DNA from: an uncultured Pelagibacteraceae bacterium
Lineage (GTDB): Bacteria > Pseudomonadota > Alphaproteobacteria > Pelagibacterales > Pelagibacteraceae
NCBI GenBank assembly: GCA_902510635.1
Contig: CABXCB010000005.1
Span: 1 to 38,751 of the forward strand
Length of the DNA: 38,751 nucleotides
Reading direction: 5' to 3'
This document shows positions 8,638 through 16,905 of the stretch, piece by piece. Under the pieces are notes generated by a model, which was not told the DNA's origin, ran no database searches, and worked only from the letters and a program-made list of their open reading frames with translations. The position numbers and the translations under genes were made by a program. Within the stretch, counting starts at the first letter, position 1, and each line of letters starts with the position of its first letter.

Positions 8638-9345
8638 TTAACCAAAATTTTGTAAAAATGGGAAAATATTTAAAATATAATAACCCAATGCTTGTAACTG
8701 ATTAGTTAAAATTAAAATACCCGTAATAAGTAAAATTATCCCACCAATTTTTGATACTAGGCTAATATTCTTTTTAAAATTTTTTGAAAATATTAAAAAT
8801 CTTTGTATTAAATATCCTGATAAAATAAATGGAATTGCTAAACCCAGTGAATAAAAAAACAGCAGTAGTATTCCTTTATTAATATTTTCTTCTGTTGCTG
8901 CTAAAGCTAAAATAGACCCTAAAATAGGACCTATACACGGAGTCCATCCAAAACCAAAAGCAGCTCCGATAAGTACTGGACTAAATAAATTTTTGTTAGC
9001 ATTAGTTTGAATTCTTTTTTCATAATTCAAAAACTTTAAATTTATTATACCAATTATATGAAGTGAAAAAATAATAATAATCACTCCTGCTATAATTCTT
9101 AACTCAAATGAATTTTGAAGTAATAATTGACCTAAAAAAGTTGACGCAGCTCCAAAAATTACAAAGACTATAGAAAAACCAACAGTAAATAAAACAATTG
9201 GAAATAAGTTTATATTTTTTTTCTCAACTAATTCATTAAGTGAGCTTCCAGAAATATAAGAAATATAGCCCGGAATAAGAGGTAAAACACAAGGAGATAA
9301 AAAACTAATTAGTCCTGCTCCCAAAGCAATAAATAATTCAAACAT
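8638..9345 (-). CDS. ccdA: Cytochrome c biogenesis / thiol-disulfide transmembrane protein CcdA
   Basis: CcdA carries reducing equivalents from cytoplasmic thioredoxin across the inner membrane to periplasmic thiol proteins used for cytochrome c maturation. The 235 residue protein has about six membrane segments, like the DsbD central domain, without DsbD's periplasmic domains. The redox cysteines are Cys19 in SPCVLPLIPGY and Cys137 in GWTPCIGP, both followed by the family-typical proline-rich turns. Length fits CcdA (about 190-240). It follows the FAH/aldehyde dehydrogenase genes in the same direction with eight bases between, so it probably shares their transcript despite the unrelated role. 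It converges with the EamA gene across 19 bases. Confidence 0.93.
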   Translation of the reverse strand: MFELFIALGAGLISFLSPCVLPLIPGYISYISGSSLNELVEKKNINLFPIVLFTVGFSIVFVIFGAASTFLGQLLLQNSFELRIIAGVIIIIFSLHIIGIINLKFLNYEKRIQTNANKNLFSPVLIGAAFGFGWTPCIGPILGSILALAATEENINKGILLLFFYSLGLAIPFILSGYLIQRFLIFSKNFKKNISLVSKIGGIILLITGILILTNQLQALGYYILNIFPFLQNFG

Positions 9346-9353
9346 AATTTATT

Positions 9354-10196
9354 TTATTTGATTACAACTTTTGAATTTTGTTCACCCAAAAAATCTATAC
9401 CCAATTTAATATTATCGCCTAATTTTAAAAATACTTGTGGCTTCATTCCCATTCCAACTCCTGCAGGAGTTCCAGTGGTAATTAAATCACCTGGCTGTAA
9501 AGACATAAACTTACTCAAATAAGAGATTAAAAAATTTACATTAAAAATCATATTCTTTGTATTTCCAGATTGCATTTTTTTTCCATTAACTTCTAATATT
9601 AAATTTAAATTATTAATATCAGAAATTTCATCTTGAGTTACTAAATAAGGTCCTGTTGGTCCAAATGTATCACCTGATTTTCCTTTAACCCATTGACCTG
9701 ATTTCTCAAGTTGCCATTCTCTTTCACTAACATCATTAACAATACAGTAGCCCAATATATGATCTGACGCTTCTTTCTCAGAAATATTTTTTGTTTCTTT
9801 TCCAATAACTATTGCTAACTCAACTTCCCAATCTAATTTGGATGAATCTTTTGGCATTTCTATATCGTCATACGGTCCTGAAATACAACTAGTTGCCTTC
9901 ATGAAGACTATTGGCTCTGATGGTGGTGTGGCTCCTGTTTCTTTTGCATGATCAGAATAATTTAGTCCTATTGCAACAAATTTACCTGGCTTATTAATGC
10001 AAGCACCTATTCTCTCGCTACTTTTTATTTCAGGCAATGTATCTAAATTTATATTTTTTAATTTTGAAACTGTTTCTAATTTTAAATTATCAGAATTAAA
10101 ATCTTCGATATGAGAACTTAAATCCCTAATTTTACTATTTTTATCCAGTGTGGCTGGTTTTTCTTTTCCTTTTTCACCAACTCTTAATAACTTCAT
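9354..10196 (-). CDS. Fumarylacetoacetate hydrolase family protein
   Basis: Metal-dependent C-C bond hydrolase or isomerase of the FAH fold, 280 residues. An N-terminal lid domain (about 1-65) precedes the catalytic domain with FVAIGLNYSDHAKETG, the metal-binding DWEVELAIVIG, GYCIVNDVSEREWQ and GDLITTGTPAGVGMG. From memory of the family, the opening MKLLRVGEKGKEKPA and the overall run most resemble proteins labelled ureidoglycolate lyase or 2,4-diketo-3-deoxy-L-fuconate hydrolase, which split a diketo acid into pyruvate plus a hydroxy acid. The ATG follows directly on the TAG stop of the aldehyde dehydrogenase, so the two act as a pair in one transcript. An aromatic or sugar-acid breakdown role is inferred; the substrate is not fixed by sequence. 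Confidence 0.85.
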   Translation of the reverse strand: MKLLRVGEKGKEKPATLDKNSKIRDLSSHIEDFNSDNLKLETVSKLKNINLDTLPEIKSSERIGACINKPGKFVAIGLNYSDHAKETGATPPSEPIVFMKATSCISGPYDDIEMPKDSSKLDWEVELAIVIGKETKNISEKEASDHILGYCIVNDVSEREWQLEKSGQWVKGKSGDTFGPTGPYLVTQDEISDINNLNLILEVNGKKMQSGNTKNMIFNVNFLISYLSKFMSLQPGDLITTGTPAGVGMGMKPQVFLKLGDNIKLGIDFLGEQNSKVVIK

Positions 10197-11639
10197 CTAA
10201 CCTTTAATTCCTAGATGAGTATATTTAACATTTAAGTAATCTTTAATTGCCATGGACCCGCCTTCTCTTCCATAGCCCGTTTGTTTAATACCACCAAAAG
10301 GCGCTTCTGCTAAAGCTACTAAAGGAGTGTTGACAGCAACAGTGCCTGTTTCCATTAATTCTGATGCTCTATGCGCTTGTTCCATTGAGTTTGTACATAT
10401 GTAGCTACTAAGACCTAAATCATTATTGTTTGCTCTTTCAATTACTTCATCAAATGATTTAAAAGATAACATTGGTACTAGTGGACCAAATGGTTCTACT
10501 TTCATAATAGTAAAATCATCTTTTACATTATCAAAAATTGTTGGCTCATAATAAAAACCTTTATTAAATCCAGCAGGTCTTTTTCCACCTAATAATACTT
10601 TTGCACCTTCTTTTTTTGTTGTTTCAACTAATTCTTCTACTTCATTTAATCTTTTTTTTGTTGTTAAAGGGCCAAGTTGAACACTTGGATCCATACCATC
10701 ACCTATTTTTAATTTTTTTGTTTTTTCTATAAATAAATTAACAAACTCATCTTTTTTCTTTTCTTGAATATAAAATCTATTTGGTGAAATACAAACTTGT
10801 CCATTATTTCTATACTTTGCAGAAATTGCCATATCAGTAGCTTTTTCTATATTTGAATCATCAAAAACAATAAATGGAGAATGACCACTAAGCTCCATTG
10901 TAACTCTTTGTACTTTATCAGCAGCTTGTTTAAGAATTAATTTTCCAACTCTTGTTGAGCCAGTTACTGAAATTTTTTTAATTATATCTGATGAAATTAA
11001 CTGTTGTGCAATACTCGGAGGATCTCCAGATAATAAATTTACTACTCCAGGAGGAACTCCACATTCTCTGCATATATCAATAAGTTCCATCACTGTGCCT
11101 GGTGTTATAACATCTGGTTTAACTATTACTGAACATCCTGCTGCTAAAGCTGTTGAAATTTTTCTTGAAGATAAAACTAATGGAAAATTCCAAGGTGTTA
11201 AAGCTGCAACAACTCCTATTGGCTGATAATAGACATGTACTCTTGTGTCTGCAAATCTACTTTCAACTGTTTGTCCATAAATTCTTTTAGTTTCTTCGGC
11301 ATTCCATTCAAATATATCTGCAGCTCCACCAACTTCACCTTTAGCTTCCGCAAACGGTTTACCTACCTCAAGCGTCATCCACTTGGCTAAGACATCTTGT
11401 TTTTCTCTCATCTTGTCTGCTATTTTTCTAATAATATAAGATCTTTGCCAAGGCGGTGTTTGCTTCCAAACTTCTAAACCTTTCGCAGCAGACTTTAGTG
11501 CTTTATCAACATCGGCAGGTGTTGCTTTTGATGCATGACCTATAACTTCTTCATTAGCTGGATTAATAACTTCGTATGTTGATTTGTCGGATGATTTTTG
11601 CCACTTACCATCAATAAATTGTCCAAATTTTTCGTACAT
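10197..11639 (-). CDS. NAD(P)-dependent aldehyde dehydrogenase, succinate-semialdehyde type
   Basis: Oxidises an aldehyde to its carboxylic acid with NAD(P)+. The 480 residue length is usual. Catalytic parts are all present: Asn151 in TPWNFP, the general base Glu249 in TMELSGHSP, the nucleophile Cys283 in NNGQVCISPNRF, and the cofactor loop TGSTRVGK. Overall it is closest in feel to succinate-semialdehyde, lactaldehyde or related dehydrogenases (GabD/AldA group). The FAH-family gene starts at the base after its stop. If the partner is a diketo-sugar-acid hydrolase, lactaldehyde or another short aldehyde is a plausible substrate; that is inference. Its promoter should lie in the 95 bases shared with the divergent GYD gene. 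Confidence 0.92.
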   Translation of the reverse strand: MYEKFGQFIDGKWQKSSDKSTYEVINPANEEVIGHASKATPADVDKALKSAAKGLEVWKQTPPWQRSYIIRKIADKMREKQDVLAKWMTLEVGKPFAEAKGEVGGAADIFEWNAEETKRIYGQTVESRFADTRVHVYYQPIGVVAALTPWNFPLVLSSRKISTALAAGCSVIVKPDVITPGTVMELIDICRECGVPPGVVNLLSGDPPSIAQQLISSDIIKKISVTGSTRVGKLILKQAADKVQRVTMELSGHSPFIVFDDSNIEKATDMAISAKYRNNGQVCISPNRFYIQEKKKDEFVNLFIEKTKKLKIGDGMDPSVQLGPLTTKKRLNEVEELVETTKKEGAKVLLGGKRPAGFNKGFYYEPTIFDNVKDDFTIMKVEPFGPLVPMLSFKSFDEVIERANNNDLGLSSYICTNSMEQAHRASELMETGTVAVNTPLVALAEAPFGGIKQTGYGREGGSMAIKDYLNVKYTHLGIKG

Positions 11640-11734
11640 AGTTATTTTAAAATTTAACTTGAAGTTGATTATAAAAAATTACCAAAATTTTAACAAATAT
11701 GTTTTAATGTTTCAAATAATAAAAGGAGAAATCA

Positions 11735-12058
11735 ATGGCTAAATTTATTACATTAGGATGTTACACTGCAAAAGGTCTAGCTGGATTTGTAAGTAATCCA
11801 GATACTGATAGAAAAGCAGCTACATCTGCATTAGCTGCTTCAGCTGGGGCAAAAGTGACTCGTTATGCTGGACTAAGAGGTAAGTATGATTTTATGGCAG
11901 AAATAGAAGGCACTTTTGAACAATGTGCTGCTGCTGCAATGACTGCAGTAGGAAGTGGAGCTGTTTCTGATTTTACAATTTTAGAAGATGTAGATCTGAA
12001 TAAAATTGCTGAGACTGCTAAAAAAATGGCTTCAGGATATAAAGAACCTGGTAAATAA
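11735..12058 (+). CDS. GYD domain protein
   Basis: Small 107 residue protein of the GYD family (dimeric alpha/beta ferredoxin-like fold, function unknown). The family mark appears as RGKYDFMAEIEG about residues 48-59, with G-x-Y-D in the K-Y-D form. A strong AAAGGAG ribosome site lies a suitable distance before the ATG, and a perfect terminator hairpin begins 12 bases after the stop, so it is a single-gene transcript. Its composition (many alanine and glycine codons) differs from the lysine- and asparagine-rich neighbours, which often marks a well expressed protein. It is divergent from the aldehyde dehydrogenase. A role in that pathway is possible but there is no direct sign. Confidence 0.85.
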   Translation: MAKFITLGCYTAKGLAGFVSNPDTDRKAATSALAASAGAKVTRYAGLRGKYDFMAEIEGTFEQCAAAAMTAVGSGAVSDFTILEDVDLNKIAETAKKMASGYKEPGK

Positions 12059-12069
12059 AAAATAGATAT

Positions 12070-12102
12070 TTAACTTCCAGTTTTTTTTAAACTGGAAGTT
12101 AA
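12070..12102. terminator. Bidirectional hairpin terminator
   Basis: A perfect 14 base-pair stem, TTAACTTCCAGTTT paired with AAACTGGAAGTTAA, closes on a five-T loop. It lies just after the GYD gene and reaches into the stop codon (12099-12101) of the convergent PhyH gene. The A/T-rich arms and flanks can serve as tails in either direction. It is the clearest terminator in the window. Confidence 0.8.
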
Positions 12103-12935
12103 GTAGCTTCATATAAAGTCGGAAACATTTCACCACCTAATGGATCACCATTTTTATATCCTGCATCTTGCATAGCTTTTCTATAGTTATAACTAGTCCA
12201 GTCCCCAATATAACTTATTTTTGTATCTTCTTTTGCAACTCTTAAAGTATAACGGCTCAATGTTTTATTTGGTATAGAAGGACTAATAGCTCCATGTAGT
12301 GTTCTCATATCAAAAATTACACAATCTCCTAAATCACAATCCCAGTTTAAAAATTCATATTTATCTTTATTTCCTAAAATATCTGGAGGTGTTTCATATT
12401 TTTTTCCATTAATTACACATTCGTTACCTTCTATTTTGTGTCCATCTTTAAAAAGAACTCTTAAAAATAGTTTGTTCCATAAATGTGATCCTTTTACCCA
12501 AGCAACACCTTCATTTTTTTTGCTTGGTTGAAGTGGTAACCAAAGTACACACATTGTACCTTCCATATCAAAATAACTAACATCATGATGAAAAGGAGTT
12601 TTAGATTTTGATCCACTTTCCCTTAAAAACCAATTATCCATAACAAGGTTAATTTTTTTTGCTGACATTAGCTCTGATGCTATTTTTGCATAAGGTGAAT
12701 TGTATACAAAATCTTTAAACTCAGGCACTAAATGCCAGGTCCAATAATCTTCTAAATAGGCCGGAACACCTTTTTCTAAAGTATGAGATTTAAATCTTGG
12801 ACTTGGATTTTTTATATCTTTTTCTATTCCAGTCTGAAGTTTTGTTATCCAGCTGGTATCAAATTTTCCTTTTAAAAATATAGCTCCATCTTTTTTGAAC
12901 TGATTTATCTCATCATTGGTAAGGATTTTGGTCAT
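12099..12935 (-). CDS. Phytanoyl-CoA dioxygenase (PhyH) family protein
   Basis: Fe(II)/2-oxoglutarate oxygenase of the PhyH family, 278 residues. The iron ligands are His116 and Asp118 in PFHHDVSYFD, and His214 in MRTLHGAISPS; Arg228 in TLSRYTLR is placed to bind 2-oxoglutarate. The N-terminal LTNDEINQFKKDGAIFLKG is the standard PhyH opening. Bacterial members hydroxylate varied substrates (phytanoyl-CoA, ectoine, quaternary amines, alkylphosphonates), and no more precise claim is possible. The gene stands alone: it is divergent from moaA across 50 bases and convergent with the GYD gene, with which it shares the terminator. Stop codon is within the terminator stem. Confidence 0.88.
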   Translation of the reverse strand: MTKILTNDEINQFKKDGAIFLKGKFDTSWITKLQTGIEKDIKNPSPRFKSHTLEKGVPAYLEDYWTWHLVPEFKDFVYNSPYAKIASELMSAKKINLVMDNWFLRESGSKSKTPFHHDVSYFDMEGTMCVLWLPLQPSKKNEGVAWVKGSHLWNKLFLRVLFKDGHKIEGNECVINGKKYETPPDILGNKDKYEFLNWDCDLGDCVIFDMRTLHGAISPSIPNKTLSRYTLRVAKEDTKISYIGDWTSYNYRKAMQDAGYKNGDPLGGEMFPTLYEAT

Positions 12936-12985
12936 GATATAATTTAATAATTATGATAACTTAAAATAAAAAAAAATAAATAAAA

Positions 12986-13972
12986 ATGCTTAAAGATAGT
13001 TTTGGTAGAACATTTCCGTATATTAGAATGTCAATTACAGACGTTTGTAATTTTAAATGCGGCTATTGTTTGCCAAATGGTTACCAAGTCGATAAAAGTG
13101 ATAATAGAAAATTTCTTCATCTTGATGAAATAAAACGTCTTGCAAAATGCTTCTCTGAATTAGGGGTTAATAAAATTAGAATTACAGGTGGTGAGCCAAC
13201 TGTAAGAAAAGATTTTTTTGAAATTATTAAAGTTTTAAAAGTAGATGCTGGAATAAAAAAAGTTGTAATTACAACAAATGGCTATCATTTAGATAAAAAA
13301 GCAAAGCTATTAGTTGATAGTGGTTTAAATGGAATTAATATAAGCATGGATAGTCTTAACCGTGAAACTTTTAAAAATGTTACTGGACATGATAGGTTGC
13401 CAGAAATTTTAGAAGGTATAAAAAATTTACAAGAATTAGGTTTTGAAAATATTAAAATTAATGCTGTTTTACTAAATGGAATTAATTCATCAGAAAAAGA
13501 TTTTGATGCATGGTCAAAATTTGTTCAAATTAATAAAATTGATTTTAGATATATAGAACTAATGCAAACAGGTGATAATTTAGAATATTTTAAAAAATAT
13601 CATTCTTCATCCAAGATATTTAAGAATTATTTAAATGAAAATAATTGGATATATCAAACTCTAGGAAAAGACGCCGGTCCATCCATAAATTATATAAACC
13701 CTGAATATAAAGGTAAATTTGGAATAATTGCTCCTTATTCAAAAGACTTTTGTAAAACTTGTAATCGTTTAAGAATTACATCTAGAGGAGATTTAAGACT
13801 TTGCTTGTTTGGAAATACTGGAATAAGTGTAAGACATTTATTACAAAAAGACGACCAACTTAATGAGTTAAAAGATCTTATATTAAAACAAATGCAGTTT
13901 AAAAAAGAATCTCATTATTTAGAGCTTGGAGATACAGGTTCAACTAAAAATTTATCTAAAACTGGGGGATAA
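12986..13972 (+). CDS. moaA: GTP 3',8-cyclase MoaA
   Basis: Radical SAM enzyme for the first step of molybdenum cofactor synthesis, turning GTP into 3',8-cyclo-dihydro-GTP. The N-terminal cluster motif is Cys21, Cys25, Cys28 (CNFKCGYC), followed by ITGGEPTVR. The second cluster is bound by Cys256, Cys259 and Cys273 (CKTCNRLR..CLF). The chain ends in the Gly-Gly tail (SKTGG) that MoaA needs for catalysis. Length 328 is normal. It opens a rightward moaA-moaC-moaD-moaE run whose genes are spaced by 0-2 bases or overlap. It serves the molybdenum hydroxylase encoded just to the right. Confidence 0.97.
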   Translation: MLKDSFGRTFPYIRMSITDVCNFKCGYCLPNGYQVDKSDNRKFLHLDEIKRLAKCFSELGVNKIRITGGEPTVRKDFFEIIKVLKVDAGIKKVVITTNGYHLDKKAKLLVDSGLNGINISMDSLNRETFKNVTGHDRLPEILEGIKNLQELGFENIKINAVLLNGINSSEKDFDAWSKFVQINKIDFRYIELMQTGDNLEYFKKYHSSSKIFKNYLNENNWIYQTLGKDAGPSINYINPEYKGKFGIIAPYSKDFCKTCNRLRITSRGDLRLCLFGNTGISVRHLLQKDDQLNELKDLILKQMQFKKESHYLELGDTGSTKNLSKTGG

Positions 13973-14518
13973 TTGACTAAATTAAAAATAGTAAATCAAG
14001 ATGAGTTAAAAGATTGGGCTAAAGAAATTTTTAAAAAAAATTCATTTAATATGGTTGATGTTTCTTCAAAAAAGGAAACATTTAGAAGAGCTCTTGCATC
14101 GGGAAAAATTTATGTTGGTAAAGAAGTTTTTAATATGATTAAAAACAAAGAAATGCCCAAAGGTGATCCTATAACTCTAGCAGAAGTTTCGGCCTTGTTG
14201 GGTGTGAAAAAAACAAGTGAATTAATTCCTTTGTGTCATCCTCTTCCAATAGATCACACCGCAACTAAAATTATTATGCACGAAGAAGATTCTTCTTTAG
14301 AAGTATTTTGTGTTGTTTCAACAGTTGCCAAAACAGGTGTTGAAATGGAAGCAATTATGGGGGTTAATGCAGCACTAATTACTATTTACGATCTGAGTAA
14401 AATTGTAAATCCACATCTTAAAATTGATAATATTAAATTATTAATTAAAGAAGGTGGGAAGAGTGGATTATGGACAAATCCAGATGGACTTCCTAAATTT
14501 TTAAAAAATATTTTTTAA
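13973..14518 (+). CDS. moaC: Cyclic pyranopterin monophosphate synthase MoaC
   Basis: Converts the MoaA product to cyclic pyranopterin monophosphate. Conserved parts are NMVDVSSKKETFRRA, LIPLCHPLPIDHT and VAKTGVEMEAIMGV, the last holding the catalytic lysine region. At 181 residues it is about 20 longer than usual, owing to a lysine-rich N-terminal stretch before NMVDVS. The start is TTG at 13973, immediately after the moaA stop, with GGGGG about five bases upstream. The ATG at the NMVDVS methionine would give a shorter, more standard protein and cannot be excluded. It is co-transcribed with moaA and moaD. Confidence 0.95.
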   Translation: MTKLKIVNQDELKDWAKEIFKKNSFNMVDVSSKKETFRRALASGKIYVGKEVFNMIKNKEMPKGDPITLAEVSALLGVKKTSELIPLCHPLPIDHTATKIIMHEEDSSLEVFCVVSTVAKTGVEMEAIMGVNAALITIYDLSKIVNPHLKIDNIKLLIKEGGKSGLWTNPDGLPKFLKNIF

Positions 14519-14520
14519 TT

Positions 14521-14790
14521 ATGAAAGTTAAACTTGAACTTTTTGGTGCGAGTAGAGATTTAAGCGATAAAAACTTTTTAGAATTTAGCATTGAAGAAAA
14601 GATTTCAATTAAAGATTTAAAGAAAAAAATAATTAATTATGTAGATGAAAATTTTAAAGGAAACGAAAATTATAAAAAAATAATTGAAACTTCAGCTTTT
14701 TGTTCAGAAGATGATAATATTATTTCTGAAAATTATAAAATTACAAAAGATCAAAAGATTGGAATTATTCCCCCTATTGGAGGCGGTTAA
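14521..14790 (+). CDS. moaD: Molybdopterin synthase small subunit MoaD
   Basis: Ubiquitin-like sulfur carrier of molybdopterin synthase. The 89 residue chain ends in the needed Gly-Gly (PPIGGG), which is adenylated and thiocarboxylated before sulfur is passed to the pterin. It starts two bases after the moaC stop and its stop overlaps the moaE start (TAATG), so subunits D and E are made together. The usual MoaD length is about 80. The activating enzyme MoeB is not in the window and must be supplied from elsewhere. Confidence 0.92.
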   Translation: MKVKLELFGASRDLSDKNFLEFSIEEKISIKDLKKKIINYVDENFKGNENYKKIIETSAFCSEDDNIISENYKITKDQKIGIIPPIGGG

Positions 14791-15236
14791 TGCTTCATAC
14801 AAAAATAATAGATATTAAAAAAGAAAAAATTAAAGTTAATAAAGCTGAAGAATTTATATCTTCATCTAAATTTGGCGCTTCATTAATTTTTAAAGGAACT
14901 GTTAGAGAAAATAATGATAATAAAAAAGTAACAGGAATTACTTATGATAGTCATGATACAATGGTGATTAAAAGTTTTGAGGAAATTTATAATGAAGTTG
15001 ACCAAAAATTAAAAATTAAAGACAAAGCAGTTTATATAGAACATGTGAAAGGATATTTGGAATTAGGAGAAATAAGTATAATTATTGCAGTTGCTTGTCC
15101 TCATAGAGCGGAGACATATATTCTTTCTAGGTACATAATTGAAGAAATTAAGAAAAGATCTCCTATTTGGAAAAAAGAACATTATGAAAATAAGGAAAGT
15201 GAATGGTTAAAAGGAAATCCTATCCAAACTAATTAA
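14790..15236 (+). CDS. moaE: Molybdopterin synthase catalytic subunit MoaE
   Basis: Large subunit of molybdopterin synthase, 148 residues. It inserts two sulfurs into cyclic pyranopterin monophosphate using MoaD thiocarboxylate. Family marks are GASLIFKGTVRENN near the start, YIEHVKGYLELGEISIIIAVACPHR, and the lysine-rich active end RSPIWKKEHYENKESEW. The ATG overlaps the moaD stop by one base. Its 3' end overlaps the convergent mocA gene by eight bases, so the two opposite transcripts run into each other with no terminator between them. Confidence 0.96.
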   Translation: MLHTKIIDIKKEKIKVNKAEEFISSSKFGASLIFKGTVRENNDNKKVTGITYDSHDTMVIKSFEEIYNEVDQKLKIKDKAVYIEHVKGYLELGEISIIIAVACPHRAETYILSRYIIEEIKKRSPIWKKEHYENKESEWLKGNPIQTN

Positions 15237-15801
15237 AATCTTTTCTCACATCCAAATCTTTAAAAACTCTTTTACTTAAAACTTTTATAAAATTAGTATT
15301 ATTTTTTAATCTTTTAACCATAAACTTGGCCCCAACATCACCTTTCATTCTTTTAAATTTAGTTAATATTGAGTTGTCAAAACCTATAGGATTACCAATT
15401 TTATTCTTAAATTTTAATACGTGAACTAAATGTCTTTTTTTTAATATTGAATTATATATTTTATTAATATCTGAAGACTTTATAAATGGCATATCAGACT
15501 GAACAATTATAAATCCTTTATCTTTTTTTGAAATTTTTTTTAACCCAGTATTAATTGAAGATGACATTCCTAATCTAAATTTTTTGTTTAATACAAAAAT
15601 ATTTTTTTTATTATTCTTAATCACTTTTCTTACTTCTTTATTCTGATATCCAAGAACAATGATAATTTTATCTACTTTGCTCTTAATTAATGCTTGTAGC
15701 GAATGATTAATTAAAGCTTTATTTTTAAACTTTTTGATCAATTTATTTTCGTTTTTAAGCCTTTTGGATTGTCCTGCAGCTAACAGAATAACTTTAATCA
15801 T
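15229..15801 (-). CDS. mocA: Molybdenum cofactor cytidylyltransferase (MocA type)
   Basis: Nucleotidyltransferase of the MobA/MocA fold, 190 residues. The nucleotide loop is LLAAGQSKRLKNENKL, with LAAGxS as in MocA rather than the LAGG of MobA. GMSSSINTGL and VQSDMPFIKSSDI match MocA too. MocA makes molybdopterin cytosine dinucleotide, the cofactor form used by CO-dehydrogenase and related hydroxylases, which agrees with its place at the end of the cox-like operon. Start ATG at 15801 lies three bases after yjbQ. Residues usual for cytidine selection cannot be proved by eye, so MobA remains a weaker alternative. It is one of the most A+T-rich, lysine-rich genes here. Confidence 0.87.
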   Translation of the reverse strand: MIKVILLAAGQSKRLKNENKLIKKFKNKALINHSLQALIKSKVDKIIIVLGYQNKEVRKVIKNNKKNIFVLNKKFRLGMSSSINTGLKKISKKDKGFIIVQSDMPFIKSSDINKIYNSILKKRHLVHVLKFKNKIGNPIGFDNSILTKFKRMKGDVGAKFMVKRLKNNTNFIKVLSKRVFKDLDVRKDFN

Positions 15802-15804
15802 TTT

Positions 15805-16224
15805 TTAATCTCCAATTAAATGATGGGATAAAATTCTTGATTGGTTTTCAAGTCTATGTTCAAACAAATAAAGACCTTGCCAAGTTCCAAGAATTAATTT
15901 TTTATTTTTTAAACTTAAAGTTAGTTGATTATTAGTAAGTGCAGATTTTATATGAGCTGGCATATCATCTTTTCCTTCTGTGGTATGCTTATATAATTTT
16001 TGATCCATTGGTACTAATTTATGAAAAAAATTTTTAAGATCATATAATACATCTGGATCTGCATTTTCTTGAATAATTAATGAAGCACTAGTGTGTAATA
16101 TATTAATATTTAAAATACCATTTCGAATTTTTTGTTTATCAATCCAATCTAAAGTATTTTCAGTAAAATTATAAAAGCCTTGTCCTTCGGTATTAATTTT
16201 TATTTCTTCAAATACTTGTTGCAT
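15805..16224 (-). CDS. yjbQ: YjbQ family protein (UPF0047, secondary thiamine-phosphate synthase)
   Basis: Small 139 residue protein of the YjbQ/UPF0047 family. Conserved signs are LHTSASLIIQENADPDVLYDL, the histidine in DMPAHIKSALT, and LGTWQGLYLFEHR near the end. Family members form a trimer and have weak thiamine-phosphate synthase activity in E. coli; the physiological role is unsettled. It lies between the coxF-like gene and mocA: its ATG follows the coxF-like stop directly and mocA starts three bases after its stop. Such a position in a molybdenum hydroxylase operon suggests a link with that enzyme or its cofactor, or only a shared transcript. Confidence 0.92.
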   Translation of the reverse strand: MQQVFEEIKINTEGQGFYNFTENTLDWIDKQKIRNGILNINILHTSASLIIQENADPDVLYDLKNFFHKLVPMDQKLYKHTTEGKDDMPAHIKSALTNNQLTLSLKNKKLILGTWQGLYLFEHRLENQSRILSHHLIGD

Positions 16225-16905
16225 TTATTTTTTATAAGTTTCTGATACTAATTGAGCAATAATAGATAGTGCTATCTCTGGGGCTGATCTTCCACCTAAT
16301 TTAATACCAATAGGACCGTGTATTGAATTAATTTGGTCATTATTAAATCCTGCATCTTTTAATCTTTGACATCTGTTTTCATGAGTTTTCTTACTACCTA
16401 ACGCACCTACATAATAAAATTTTTTATTAAGAGCATGTTGTAATGCTGGATCGTCTATTTTGGGATCGTGAGTTAATGCAATTAGTGCAGAATTTTCATT
16501 TGTTTCTATTTCTTTAAAAGCTTCATCTGGCCATTTATTGATAATTTTCATATCAGGAAATCTTTGTTCCGATGCAAAATAGCCACGCGGATCTATAATA
16601 GAAATTTCAAAGTTCAAACTTTTTGCAAAATCTACCAGATATTGAGCTATATGAACTGCACCTACAATAATAACTTTTATAGGTCTAATATATGTTTCAA
16701 TAAAAATTTCAGTATTTTCTATTACTCCATTTTTTTTTAATTTAAAAAAATTATCAATTTGCTCTTTATAAATTTCAAATTCTTTGGTTAATGATTTTCC
16801 AGGTTCATATATTTCACTCAAACCATTTTTAAGATTAGTTACAATTGCAAATTCTATCTTTGAAGCCTTTTTTTTGATTATTTCCTTAAGTTGAGAGTGT
16901 TTCAT
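16225..16905 (-). CDS. XdhC/CoxF-like maturation factor, Rossmann domain part
   Basis: C-terminal half of an XdhC-type maturation factor as a separate protein, 226 residues. XdhC binds the molybdenum cofactor, aids its sulfuration and inserts it into xanthine-dehydrogenase-type enzymes. An N-terminal part (about 1-75) precedes a Rossmann fold with VIVGAVHIAQYLVDFA, ISIIDPRGYFASEQRFP, ALTHDPKIDDPAL, VGALGSKKTHENR and GIKLGGRSAPEIALSI, the classic XdhC C-terminal signature. The N-terminal domain is encoded upstream at 17045-17374. A 44 residue membrane ORF lies between. Its ATG follows the stop of that ORF with no gap. The role in cofactor insertion is inferred from family and operon. Confidence 0.9.
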   Translation of the reverse strand: MKHSQLKEIIKKKASKIEFAIVTNLKNGLSEIYEPGKSLTKEFEIYKEQIDNFFKLKKNGVIENTEIFIETYIRPIKVIIVGAVHIAQYLVDFAKSLNFEISIIDPRGYFASEQRFPDMKIINKWPDEAFKEIETNENSALIALTHDPKIDDPALQHALNKKFYYVGALGSKKTHENRCQRLKDAGFNNDQINSIHGPIGIKLGGRSAPEIALSIIAQLVSETYKK

